A stretch of 64,000 nucleotides of DNA. Origin: Annona cherimola. Taxonomy: Eukaryota > Streptophyta > Magnoliopsida > Magnoliales > Annonaceae. Location of the stretch: assembly GCA_030490835.1 (NCBI GenBank), contig CM059971.1:57460012-57524011 (forward strand), read 5' to 3'. The notes under the pieces were generated by a model. It was not told where the DNA came from. It worked only from the letters and a program-made list of their open reading frames with translations, and did no database searches. Shown piece by piece: positions 11,501 through 22,342 of this stretch. Both the position numbers and the translations under genes were made by a program. Numbering within the stretch: the stretch's first letter is position 1; every line of letters begins with the position of its first letter.

Positions 11501-12003
11501 TTAACTATTTAATTAAATAAATGGATTAAGGTTGAGATTTTATAACTTCTCAACCCGTTTAGTATCCCATATAACCTATTCAACCCATTTAATTAGTTCA
11601 ACTCATTTAACTCGCTTAACTCATTAAAGTTTATATATATATATACATGTAAATCCTTCGGTTATTTTCTCTCTCTAAGTTTTCCTCCAGTCACCTAATT
11701 TTCATTCTTCTACAATTACCCTAATTTCTTTTTTCCGTTATTGTCCTATTTCCATTTCCCCTGCACTGAAAACACCTTATAGTCTCTCCCTGCGAGATCA
11801 TCATCTATTAGAGTCTAGGCTTTTAAGTTATTTGCTATACAACCCGTTAACAACCCACCTACCCATTTATTAAATGAGTTGTAAATGGGTTAGGGTTGAG
11901 GTCTTTTAAAGGGGTTAATAAACGGATTAGGTTTGAGATATTTTAAATGGTTTAGGATTAGGATTAGACTCCAACCGTCCAACCCGATCTATTAACACCC
12001 CTA
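11392..12003. mobile_element. hAT-like MITE with TAGGGGTG ends
   Basis: 612 bp. Inverted ends TAGGGGTGTTAATGG and TAGGGGTGTTAATAG are flanked by 8-bp repeats attgggcg (11384-11391) and attgggca (12004-12011). The opposite arm has the unfilled site. The interior is non-coding, with repeated aacccgtt/aacccattta motifs and no transposase. Confidence 0.85.
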
Positions 12004-12187
12004 ATTGGGCAGGATCTATATTCCGTGTGGTTTTCCTGTTGAAATGCACAGTAGGCGCTGCATACACCCATCCTTTGTCACGCTACACGCACATGCATCT
12101 TCAATGGCGTGGATTTCACTCGCTTAGATGAATGGTGAGAGATGGCACCTGCACCATAGTTAGTGTGCAGTGGTGTTGTACTTGAGA

Positions 12188-12578
12188 ATATATATATAAG
12201 AACTTTTCCTATGTAGTGAAGCTGTACTATAATTAATTGTGCATTTGGCCCAAAATGAGTCCCACATATACTTAAATGTATTGATACTTTATACGATAAT
12301 TTATCTATATATAAATTTTATAGGAAATAATTTACATGTTGAAAAAACAACTTTAAAATTATTATTTAAATTAAACTATTTTATTACGTTCCATTTGTGC
12401 CATTTTCAGATGGAGTCATACACATATCTAATTGGGATGAAAATTAGTATGCTAATAGAATACATAATTCTAAATACAATGGGTGGGGTAGATTATAATT
12501 TTATGATCATATAGGGCTTATTTTGAGATAAATGCACCGTAATTGTGGTGTAGTGAAGCTGCGCTTGAATATATATAG
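12188..12578. mobile_element. TA-bounded foldback element 1
   Basis: A palindromic element between two (TA)n runs. The left end has gtagtgaagctgtactataa; the right end has the inverted counterpart near 12530-12565 (ggtgtagtgaagctgcgctt). The middle holds ggatgaaaatt and taaattttatagg segments shared with elements 2-4. It abuts the giant foldback on its left and element 2 on its right at shared TA runs. An 91-codon ORF at 12239-12514 has no recognisable content. Confidence 0.65.
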
Positions 12579-12938
12579 GATAATATTCAAGTGCAGTGCC
12601 ACTGCGCTGTAATTATGGTGCAGTAACGCTGAAATGGGCCCCACATGATGATAAAATTAAAATCTACTCTACCCATTGTATTTAGAATTATGTATTTATT
12701 ATCATATCAATTTTCATCTCAGTCGGTACATATTCAAAGTAATAATATAGTTTGATACAAATAACAACTTTATAGTGTTTTTTTAACATGTAAACGATTT
12801 GCTATAAAATTTATATATAGATAAATTATTGTATAAAATTTCACTACATTTTAATGTGTGTAGTGCCCAAAAATGGGCAAATATACCGCTGTTCTGATGC
12901 TATGGCATTGCACCGGAATAGCTCTTATATATATATAT
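12571..12938. mobile_element. TA-bounded foldback element 2
   Basis: It begins atatataggataatattcaagtgcag and ends in an inverted counterpart before tatatatatatga. It shares tgctataaaatttatatatagataaat with element 4. Non-coding. Confidence 0.65.
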
Positions 12939-13323
12939 GAGAACTCATCTTGTGCAAATGAACTGCACCATAATTATGGCGTTGTCTGCTGCAAAATGAG
13001 CCTCATATATATTAAAATGTAATAATACTTTATTCAATCCTTTATCCATGTAAATAATATACTATAGACAGTTTAGATGTTGAAAATGTCACTTTAAAAT
13101 TCATATTTATATTAAACTATTTTATTATGTTAATTTTGTACTATTTTAAAATGGGGCACACACACATGTTGGATTTGGATGAAAATTAATATGCTAATAA
13201 AGTGAATAATTCTAAATACAAAGAGTAGAGTAAATTTCTTATTCATAATCAAGTGGGCCCACAATGTATGGACTGCATCGTAATTATAGTGCAATCTGAA
13301 TGTGCGTGATTATATATATATAT
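12927..13323. mobile_element. TA-bounded foldback element 3
   Basis: It runs from the TA run at 12927 to the one at 13310-13323, with inverted ends (aactgcaccataattatgg; tgcatcgtaattatagtgca). The middle is related to element 1. Non-coding. Confidence 0.65.
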
Positions 13324-13521
13324 GGGTTATATTCAAGTGTAGCATCATTGCACACGGTGCAATGGTGACAAAATGGGTCACACGTGATCATAAAATTATA
13401 ATCTACTTCATCCATTATATTTAGAATATTGTATTCTATTACCTTACCAATTTTGACTGCATTTGAAAATAATACAAATTCAACATAATAAAATAATTTG
13501 AAGTATATAACAACTTTAAAG

Positions 13522-15254
13522 CAGTGTTATTAAAACCGGACCGGACCGGCCGGTCGGACCGGTCCGACCGGGAACCGGTCTCGTATCCGGTTCGAATACT
13601 AGCGGTTCGGTTCAATTAAGAAAAACCGCTTGAACCGTCGAACCGACGGTCGAACCGGAAAGACTGGTCCAACCGGGTTCACCCGGTTCAACACTCCCGC
13701 GTCGTCTTCCTCGCGAGTCGCGACACGCCAGACGCCACCCCTGCGCTGCCCGTCCGCCCGAGCCTCTTCCTCGTGTCCGCCCGCCCGTGCCATTGTCGCA
13801 CGCACTTTCACCGTCCGCCGGGAAGTCTCGCCGTCTCTGACTCTCTGGTCGCACCCACTGCCGGCCCCGTCTTCGACCTCATCACCGTTAGCGTCCGCCA
13901 ACGCCGCCTCGTCTTCCTCGCGACAGTCGCCCCCGTCCTCGCCGAGACCAGCAACCGAAATACCAGCAGGCGAAACAGCGGCGACCTCCATTTCCGGCGA
14001 CCAGCAGGCTGCCCCAAAATCGATTTTTGCACAGCTGCAGAGCCGTCGCCCTCCGTTTTCTCTCAGCAGACGCAAAATTGGAAGGAGCATGCTCTTAGGG
14101 AGTGACGCCAAAAACGGAAAACTCATTATTGTGCCAACCTGCTCGTCGATCATCCACCTTTCTCGTTTTCCCTTTTTCCATGTCGATGCAGAAGCCATTA
14201 GCGACCTTGCGAATGGGAGGAGAAGAGGAAAAAAAAAATTTGGTGGTCCAGCGGACCATTGAATTCGTGTATACATAGATCGTTATTTGCAATATAGAGC
14301 ATTCAAAATAATTTTATAAAAATTCCTTAATAATCTAATAGAATCTCCAAAGTTATGTAAATATAATTTTTGTGTAAAAAATTTAAATATCACTAAGTAT
14401 TGCATCAAAACCTCAATTTCAATATAATTTCTCTTAAAACAAAGTGAAAATGATATAAAATAACTACAAAATGATGTAATTTTCAATAAAGTTTTTATTT
14501 AATAAAAATATTAATTTAATTAATAATATTCTATTTTTAAATTGACATTATCTTCCATAAGATATGAATTATTATAATCACATGTATCTTTATACCGACG
14601 AGTAATAAATAAGAAAATTAGATTTTAGGTGAATTTCTTAGTACCTAGGACGATTTATGTGCAATCTGGAAATTTATTTTTAATATTTTATTTATGTCAT
14701 AAAATTTGAGTGTCTCTTAAATGTCGTTAGATGCTATTAGATATCGTTAGATGCTATTAGATTAAGGTAGATTTCATTAAATTATATTATCTGGGTTTTA
14801 AGTTCTATAATTAACGTATAAATGACCTTATAAAGAGCTGAAGATCATATTACATGTGCTAAATTAGGATTAACTTATTGATATTAAAAGCTAAATGCTG
14901 TTAGATGTCGTTAGATCTGGTTAGATGCTGTTAGATGTCGTTAGATGTTGTTAGATGTTATTAGACGTTGTTGGATAAGGTAGATTTAATTAAATTTTAT
15001 TATCTGGGTTTCAAATTCTGTAATTAAAGTATAAAAAACTTATAAATGGCTCATAATCATATTATAGATGTTAAATTAGGATTAACTTATTAATATATTT
15101 ACTTAAAATTTAAAAATAATTTAATATTTATGACATCATAAATATGTCATGCTGACGTCACCGGTTCGAACCGGTTCGCTTAACCGGTCGAACCGGTTCG
15201 AACCAGACCAGTTCCTTTACCGGTTCAATCACCGGTTCGGTTCTGACAACACTG
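13522..15254. mobile_element. hAT-like element with GC-rich unknown cargo (H3)
   Basis: 1733 bp. The left end is CAGTGTTATTAAAACCGG; the right end read inward is CAGTGTTGTCAGAACCG. It is flanked by perfect 8-bp repeats ctttaaag (13514-13521 and 15255-15262). Like H1 it has accggttcgaaccgg-type end palindromes and subterminal repeats, here GTTAGATGY units at 14712-14765 and 14895-14985. A GC-rich block (13630-14260) sits in AT-rich surroundings. No transposase is present. Same family as H1 and H2. Confidence 0.88.
13599..14276 (-). other. GC-rich ORF block inside H3, source unknown
   Basis: Long frames are open on both strands of this block: minus 225 codons (13599-14276) and plus 210 codons (13630-14262). 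That is expected from GC-rich sequence and does not show which strand was coding. The minus frame has an acidic/arginine-rich stretch and a CSCAKIDFGAACWSPEMEV segment; the plus frame is serine/proline/arginine rich. I recognise no family. By analogy with H1 this is probably captured host exon or promoter sequence. Part of each frame runs into transposon end palindromes, so neither ORF is a native gene model. Confidence 0.45.
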
Positions 15255-15426
15255 CTTTAAAGTGGTTTTTTTGAATATGTAAACCATTTGCTATAAAATT
15301 TATATATAGATAAATGATTGTATAAAATTTTATTATATGTTAATATGTGTGGGGCTCCCTTTGAGCAAATGTACTATTGTTCTAGTGTAGTGGCGCTGCA
15401 CTGGAACTGGTCTCTCTCTCTCTCTC

Positions 15427-15962
15427 TATATATATATATTTATACAGATCCATGTAACTCATTCAAAATCTAAGATGTTGATTCTTAATAGAAAATTCAA
15501 TCCATTTATTGTATTTAACATCATCTATTTATCTAAGAGACCAAGTTTCATCCCAATCAAGTATGTTTTTAGGTCACATTTGTTCAAAAATATATATTCA
15601 CATGTAAATTATAAAAAACGCTTAGATCTATTTATACATATATTAGAATGTAATAATATTCTATAGAATCACTTATTCCAATAGAAATAATATTTTGGAT
15701 AGTTTAGATGTCGAAGATACTACTTTAAAATTAATATTTTAGTATTTTTCATAATTTACAAATGAATATATATTTTTTCTAACAAATGTGGCTCAAAAAC
15801 ATAGTTGATTAAAATGAAACTTGATCCCCTAAATAAACAAATGATACTATATACAATGAATGGATTAAATTTTTTATCAATCAAAATCTTAGATTTTGAA
15901 AGGGTTACATGACTCTACTTTTACATAACCTGGTTACATTGATGCGGTGTCAATATACATAT
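15427..15962. mobile_element. TA-bounded foldback element 5 (other subfamily)
   Basis: It begins after tatatatatatatttatacag with catgtaactcattcaaaatc and ends with ttttacataacctggttaca and TA-rich sequence. Same group as 1226-1777 and 39113-40150. A 63-codon ORF (15475-15666) recurs at 39202-39390, but only because the element is repeated. Confidence 0.6.
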
Positions 15963-16631
15963 GAACCCCAAGTATAGTATAAACAAAGAAGCCTTTAATT
16001 TAAATAGAGAGAAATTTACAAATGTGGGACTATCCCAAAAGATATTCAAGTTTGTTTTCTTTTTGTTTTATTGCATATAATATTCTATAGAAATTTGATT
16101 TTAATCGATTATAGAGATCACTGTAAATTTGGTGAGGTAATAGTCTTCTTAAATGATTTTGGAGTTCAGTTCTTTCTTGCCTTGAAATTTTAAATTCTCT
16201 ACTTAATTGATGAATTTTTTTTTAGTCATTAGATATGGATAAATTAGCAAAGAAAATTTTCAATTTATTTTTCCTGGGTTTTAATCATAACTTAAAATTG
16301 ATAAAGTATTTCTCTTTGTTCTTTGTATACTCAAGATTAAATTTACAAGGAGGACGACATTCTAAATAGATTTGAAGGTTAACTTTTTGAAATCTTAGAA
16401 ATTTTAATTTTCATTTTAAACTTTTAATTGTATAGTCATAAAATTAGGCAGCTAATATAGATAATTATTTTTAAATTTTTGTTTGTCTTCTTCTAGATTA
16501 ACAATTATATGTTTTCCAAACCAGTGAGGATGTCGATTTTGTCTTTCTATTAATATGTCTAAAAACTTTATAATGAGTTTATGTCTTTGAAATTGTCCTT
16601 GTTGTAAAATGAATAGCAAATCAAGCACAAT
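15963..16631 (-). other. unclassified stretch with minus-strand coding-like remnant
   Basis: AT-rich. Read on the minus strand, 16480-16620 gives an open segment with RQNRHPHWFGKHIIVNLEED, and 16060-16240 gives another with SREFKISRQERTELQNHL. Stops and frameshifts lie between. The base composition resembles the viral remnant at 33490-38380, but I could not match it to a known domain. Confidence 0.3.
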
Positions 16632-18210
16632 TCATGTTTTGATAATTAACAACTCAATTTAAAAAGTTTTAAGGTACTAATATATGTATGAGATGATTTA
16701 AAGTCCAAAGTTTTCATGATTCAAAGTACGGCAGATCAAGTCGCATGCAAAGCATCGACTTAGGTCAAGTTGATACTGAAGTCGGCTCTCTCATTGACTT
16801 CAAAGGCTAATTTTTTAACAGAGCTAACAATGTGGATGCGTGAGTAGGTAAAGTCGCACCCAAAGCCAACTTCGAATGCGACTTGAATTAAGTCGCAATC
16901 CAAATCAACTCCGTTAGCGACTTGGATGATATTCAGGGGTCCGATGCTAAGTCTGATGAAGTTAAAGTGCAACCCAAGTCAACTCTAACCTGCAACTTGG
17001 GTGAAGTTGCAGATGAAGTCGTCTTAGACACATGACTTAAGTGAAATTTCAAACCAAGTCCGCCCCAGCATTCAATTCGAGTACAAGGAGGTTAATACTA
17101 AGAAGTTTCAAGTCCAGGAATAACAAGATTAGCTCAAGCAACATTTCATTGATATGATTCAAGATCCAAGTCACAAGCCCACAATTGAACTTTCAAATGG
17201 AAGTGACCAAGCTCAAGGATTATGAGGAACAAAGGTCCACATGCACAAATGAAAGCTTTTAAAGCCATGATATGAAGAAACAAGGACATATATACCATGG
17301 AATTAAGATTGTGAAGCACTAAAGTACCAAAGAGCGAAATAAAGTTGGAAGTCGCAACCCAAGTTGACTTCACATGAAACTTAGGTCAAGTCTGAGACCC
17401 AGTTGATCTCAAATGGAACTTGAGACCGAAGAGCTGAAGACCGAAGTCGCAACCCAAGTCGACTCCGAATGCGACTTGGATCATAATGGTAAAAAAAATT
17501 CGAATGTTGGCGCATTAAATGCACGACACCTACATTAAAATGTCTGAATTTCCTCCATCTCTATTTAATACACATCAAATGAAGTCCTCCACTATCCAAC
17601 TTACAAACATTCAAGTGCTCATTAAAAAGATTTATAAGAAGAATTGTGATAGTCATTGCAAGTGTTGAAGTGATCTCTCATCAACTCATTCTACACATTC
17701 TTCTCATCGTTAAAAATTTTCTTACACATCTGTAAAGTGTAGATTTTCAGTTATATTCATCATTCTTGTGATTTCACTTGGTTTGGTGTTGGAGAACAAG
17801 ACCAAGTGAAGGAAAGCAGTGTGTGGCTGGAGTGTGACTCGCCACTTATTTGTGTGAAGAATTATAAACGCCCTCTAGAGCTAGAATCTAAAAGAGAGTA
17901 AGAGCTCTAGTTATAATTTTACAGATATAGTGGAACCCAAGGCACAAGAGTGTGTTCTTGGAGGAGTGGAGTGGGGAGAGTTGTCCCAAACCACTATAAC
18001 CTCTTGTGTTTGATATATTTGCTCTATTTGCATTTTCATTTTTCATTTTTTTATTCAAAGGGACTTAGTCTAGAAGGGGTTATGTTCAATACACCGAAAG
18101 AATTTAAAAAAAACCAAATTCACTCCTCCCCTCTTGGGTTTTGGCACAAACTTGGGACCAACAACCCTTAGATAAAAGGTAAATGGTCTGAATAACTCTT
18201 CACAAGGCTA
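16632..18210 (+). mobile_element. probable Ty1/copia-type LTR sequence
   Basis: It starts at tgttttgataattaacaact, an opening similar to SIRE/Maximus-type LTRs as I know them. A segment of repeated aagtcgcaacccaagtcgac motifs follows (16740-17470). Then comes an R/U5-like part with ggaacccaaggcacaagagt, aaccactataacctcttgtg and pyrimidine-rich sequence. No internal gag-pol follows, so it would be a solo or partial LTR. Family assignment is from memory of the layout; boundaries are uncertain. Confidence 0.4.
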
Positions 18211-18881
18211 ATTCATTATTTATGTTATCTTCAACATTTTGAAATAAATTTTGTAAGTTTAAAGCCATTATCTATGCAAGTATGTATGTAAAACAATAAA
18301 TGAAATTGCAGGCAAATAACAACTCGATTGTACAGAGTTTACAATACAAGTTTGAAATACAAATTTGAAAATGACTTGCAAGTCTAAGTCAGATCAAGCT
18401 CTAAATCAACAACCTGTTTCTTCAGTAAAGCCGTGAGAATGTATCACAATAGATGTGTACAAAGAGAAAAGGGATTACAATTTTAGAGAGAGAGAGAGAG
18501 AACTCTGGGAGATTGGTCAAAGTGTTGATCTTCATAGTGAGCTTGGGGGCTTTGGAATTTATTCAAATTAAACCTAATTTCAACCCGACTTGAGAAAATC
18601 CAAAATTAATATTGCATTTGCATCAATAAAATAATTATATTTGTTTATGCATTAAGTATTTCAATTATAATTGTGATAAAAGTTATTTTATATAATCATA
18701 ACTTAATTAACCTGTAAAACGTTTACTCTAAAATATAAATATTATATACATTTGTCCATAAAGGTTGAAATATCGCATCTATATTAACTTTATTTACAAA
18801 TAATTATAAAGATTACATTATAATTATTCTAAATATATTATAATTTTATAATTATAATTATTTTATAATTATAATACATCA
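17598..18881 (+). repeat. 1284-bp tandem duplication, first copy
   Basis: It matches 18882 to about 20165 at a constant offset of 1284 bp (for example tcaagtgctcatt at 17611 and 18895), including the LTR-like R/U5 part and the segment behind it with gagagagagagagag and gcttgggggctttgg. Identity looks near 90%. The first copy lacks about 40 bases (near 18625) that the second has. Confidence 0.8.
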
Positions 18882-20165
18882 ACTTTACAAATATTCAAGT
18901 GCTCATTAAAGAGATTTACAAGAAAACTGTGACATTCATTGCAAGTGCTAAAGTGATATTTCATCAATTCGTTCTACACATTCTTCTCATCGCTTAAAAC
19001 TTTCTTATACATCTGTTAAGTGTAGATTTTCATTTATATTCATCGTTCTTGTTATTCCACTTGGTTTGGTGTTGAAGACCAAGACCAAGTAAAGGCAACT
19101 AGTGTGTGGTCTGCGTGTGACTCGCCACTTACTTGTGTGAAAAATTATAAATGCCCTATAGAGTTAGAATCTGGAAGAGAGTAATAGCTCTAATTGTAAT
19201 TTTATTGATATAGTGGAACCCAAGGCACAAGGGTGTGTTCTTGGAGGAGTGGAGTAGGGAGGGTTGTCCCGAATTGCTTTTAACCTCTTGTGTTTGATAT
19301 ATCTGCTCTATTTGCATTTTTATTTTCCACTTTTTCATTCAAGGGAACTTAGTTTAGAAAGGCTCATGTTCAACCCACCCAAAGAAATTTTAAAAAACTC
19401 AATTCACTCATCCCCTTTTAGGTTTTGGTACAGACTCAGGACCAATAGTCCTTGGATAAAGGGTAAATGGTCCAGAATAACTCTCCACAAGGCTAATTCA
19501 TCATTTATGTTATCTTTAAGATTTTAAAATAAATGTGGTAAGTTTTAGGCATTATATATGCAAGATGCATGTAAAACAGTAAATAAATTTGCAGGCAAAT
19601 AATGACTCCATTGATAAACAGAGTTTACAATACAAGTTTAAAATACAAATTTGAAAATAACTTACAAGTCTAAGTCAGATCAAGTTCTGAATCAACAACT
19701 TATTTCTTCAGTAGAACCTTGAGATCATCTCACAATAGAAGCTTAAGGAAAGGTTTATAGAGAGAAAAGGGATTACAAGTTTAGAGAGAGAGGGAGAGTG
19801 AGAACTCTAGGAGATTGCTCAAAGTGTTGATCTTCGTAGCAAGCTTGGGGGCTTTGAAAATTTATTCAAATTAGACCCAATTTCAACCCGACTTGAGAAA
19901 GCCCAAAACAAATACTGGATTTGCATCAATTTGGTACCAAAACCCGACCTAGTTCGAACCCAATATTCTCCCTAATTTTTTAAAATAATTATATTTGTTT
20001 ATGTATTAAGTATTCCAATTATAATTGTGATAAACGTTATTTTATATAATCATAACTTAATTAACCTATAAAACATTTACTTTAAAATCTAAATAATATA
20101 TACATTTGTCCATAAAGGTTGAATCTATTACATCTACATTAACTTTATTTATAAATAATTATTAA
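18882..20165 (+). repeat. 1284-bp tandem duplication, second copy
   Basis: Direct repeat of 17598-18881, with small indels. Weak ORFs here (19264-19527 plus; 17950-18171 in copy 1) are shared only because the DNA is shared and are not conserved as frames. Confidence 0.8.
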
Positions 20166-20439
20166 TATATCAACTATTTAAAATTATTACATAGATACTA
20201 ATTGATTACGAGATATAAGTTTAACTTTTATTAAATTTTTAGATAGTGATTTCTTGTAATCTTATTTATTTTTCTTATCTTGATTGTTATGTGTATATTA
20301 TTGACTTCCAAAAGCTTTTTATAAATAAGCTCATGAATTACAATTATAGTATATTAATAGTTTTAATCATTGTGTTGTGATAGTCTATATTTTATAATTT
20401 TATATAATAATATAAATAGTAACATACATACCCATAATT

Positions 20440-20688
20440 TTAATTTGTAAATGAGTATTGTTTTATATTATTTAAAATAACATAGAAATATTTTTCAAAA
20501 TATACTATATTTAAGTATTAAAGAAACCATTTTAGAACCAAAATTGGAACCAACTCAATAGATAACGAGTTAGGTAGGGTACACTAAGAACCGAACTGAC
20601 AAATAGATAAGATAAAGTAGGTCTTTTCAAATAAGATATCGATAGGCTGACCACTTCCTGAACCGAATCGCCCCAAGTTATGCCCCTA
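20440..20688. mobile_element. right end of a hAT-like element
   Basis: It is related to the right part of the element at 62677-63375 (gagtattgttttatattattt, then gaaccgaatcg and an end reading ...ccaagttatgcccctag). The matching left terminus was not found nearby, so this is called a fragment. Confidence 0.45.
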
Positions 20689-20789
20689 GTTGGGAGCATT
20701 CAAATCACAATCATCACATAAGTGGGGCTCTGATCAATTTACCTTTTCAAATCTTATCCCAAATAGGAGGCTTAACATGGAAGAGAGTG

Positions 20790-21310
20790 TAGCATGATGG
20801 ATGAGACCGGCTAAAGGCATGATAAAGCTAAATATAGACACTGGCTAGTACAAGCAGGAAAATGTTATGGGCTTCAGTGCTGCTCCAAGAAATTGGAATA
20901 GAGATTTCATAGGAGCAAAATGTTTGGCTAGTGGAGGAGTCTTGGATTCTCTTTGGACAGAAGCAAAAATCATTTCTTTTTAGTGTAAAATGGCTAAGGG
21001 ATACTGGGCGGATAAGAGTCACTATTGAAAGTGATTACCTGATCTTCATCGATTATCTTCAAAAAGATGGATGGGTTACTTCAAATATGACATTGAGTAG
21101 ATAAAAAGATTTTATTTTTCTTTTACGAAGTGGCAACAAAATGCTCATGCCCTTGCAAAGCAAGCTATCAGTTGTAGGGGAACTGTTGTGAGCTAGTGGA
21201 GTATTCACCATGTTTCCTTGTCAATCTCTTTTGTACAATTCCTTGAGTTTCCCCTACTTTTTGTTGTGAGGTTAGGGCGTCTTTTATTGTATATCATTAT
21301 ATACATAAAA
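20790..21310 (+). pseudogene. LINE RNase H tail (non-LTR retrotransposon), degraded
   Basis: Translation across two frames shows the plant LINE C-terminal RNase H-like domain: KGMIKLNIDTG (first strand with the catalytic D), then TIESDYLIFIDYLQKDG (the E/D-S-D strand) and WQQNAHALAKQA (the N..AH.LA end). It is broken by in-frame stops and at least two frameshifts. The upstream endonuclease and reverse transcriptase are absent, typical of 5' truncation during target-primed insertion. No clear poly(A) was found. Confidence 0.65.
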
Positions 21311-22323
21311 AGATATGCATGAGATCCATTTGACAAATATATACAATAAACGTAATAAAATAATTTGATTCATATATAAATTTAAAGATTGCATATTCAA
21401 CATCTAAAATCATTCATCTATGAATAAATGATTACATATATTAATATTACATCTAAATGCATCTGTAGATTCATTTAAACGTTTTCAGAATTAACACATG
21501 CTTATATACATTTTTAGCACGTACGATCCACTTAAAATGATCTTGATTAGCATGTTAAAACAACATGAATAGATAAAACTTTGATTTAATCGTCAAAGTA
21601 GGGCTAAAATGAAGGTGACATTCTAAAATATTCAACATGCATTGCACCACTAAAGTATATCTATGTCCCTTTTTAATATCCACATGCAATTAAATTTTCA
21701 GCAAACAGTTTCATGTTAGATGTTGCCATGCCTAAACTAACTTGGTTGATCTGGAACCAACTTCTTAGATCGGGGAAGGATCTCATGACAATGCTAATAC
21801 TTCGACTGGAGATTGAGCAAAGTCAAAGATGTTGATCCTTGATAAGATCCTTGAGAGCTTTCTCCTTATGAGAAATTGAGAGATTTTTGAAGTAAACAAG
21901 ACATGTGTGCCTATACTGATTATGACGGAGGGATGGTTGTGGTGTTTAGCTAGTATAGACCATGATGATGCCAAAATAGCAGCTTTGTTGGGATCGGCTA
22001 AAGCAAACCTTCACAAGTCTCATTAAAGTTGAATTGCCTTTTCACAATCCACCTGCCCTTGCTCTATGAATTGGGAAGGTACTTGACCGACGGGAGGAGA
22101 ATCATGGTGGCATTGGTGGAAGTGAAGTGCAACTCGAGCCTGTTCGATTCGGGTAATGGTTTATCTTATCTGTATTTTATTTGTAAAAAGTTTACCTTAT
22201 CCTTTCCTACTAATTTATTGGTTCGATACCTAGTGCACCTACCCTATCTATTATCCATAAGGATGGTTCTAGTTTCAATTTCACATTCCTTAGGTAAATA
22301 TCTGGTGTCATTTTTTTGGTGTT
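21311..22323. other. no supported gene
   Basis: AT-rich to about 21660, then more balanced sequence to 22160. A 135-codon plus-strand ORF (22029-22436) runs through a poly-G tract and is not credible as a gene. No recognisable repeat except a tgcaattaaattttcag-type background. Confidence 0.5.
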
Positions 22324-22342
22324 GGGGGGGGGGGGGGGGGGG
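22324..22342 (+). repeat. run of 19 consecutive G
   Basis: Uninterrupted poly-G followed by cgagggg. It could form a G-quadruplex and is prone to length errors in sequencing. It sits at the left edge of a foldback-like AT-rich element. Confidence 0.95.

Larger units (their letters stand above)
5323..12198. mobile_element. giant foldback element, copy A
   Basis: The left and right halves are inverted copies of each other from end to end. Both termini read (TA)n-gggayattctcaggtgcagc and then a tggtgcaggtgcc block. The centre is at about 8968 inside a 75-bp imperfect palindrome (8931-9005). Without nested insertions (5402-5810, 6668-7305, 11392-12003) each arm is about 2.6 kb, so the core element is about 5.2 kb. 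The outer arm is GC-richer and holds overlapping ORFs; the inner arm is AT-rich and studded with ATTAGCATGCTAAT-like sites. No transposase domain was recognised. The ends resemble those of the small foldbacks at 12188-15438, so this may be an oversized member of that group. Confidence 0.8.
8969..12198 (-). repeat. right arm of giant foldback A
   Basis: Reverse complement of the left arm. It carries the hAT insertion 11392-12003, which splits the segment that is intact in the left arm near 5930-5945 (the target appears there as tgcccaat). Confidence 0.8.
13310..15438. mobile_element. TA-bounded foldback element 4, split by H3
   Basis: The two halves (13310-13521 and 15255-15438) rejoin across the hAT-like insertion at 13522-15254, giving a foldback of about 390 bp. 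The right end runs into a (TC)n then (TA)n tract at 15413-15439. Confidence 0.65.

Noticed and set aside
13630..14262. Plus-strand 210-codon ORF as a host gene
   Set aside because: It lies wholly inside a transposon with perfect 8-bp flanking repeats, overlaps an equally long minus frame and starts in the terminal palindromes.
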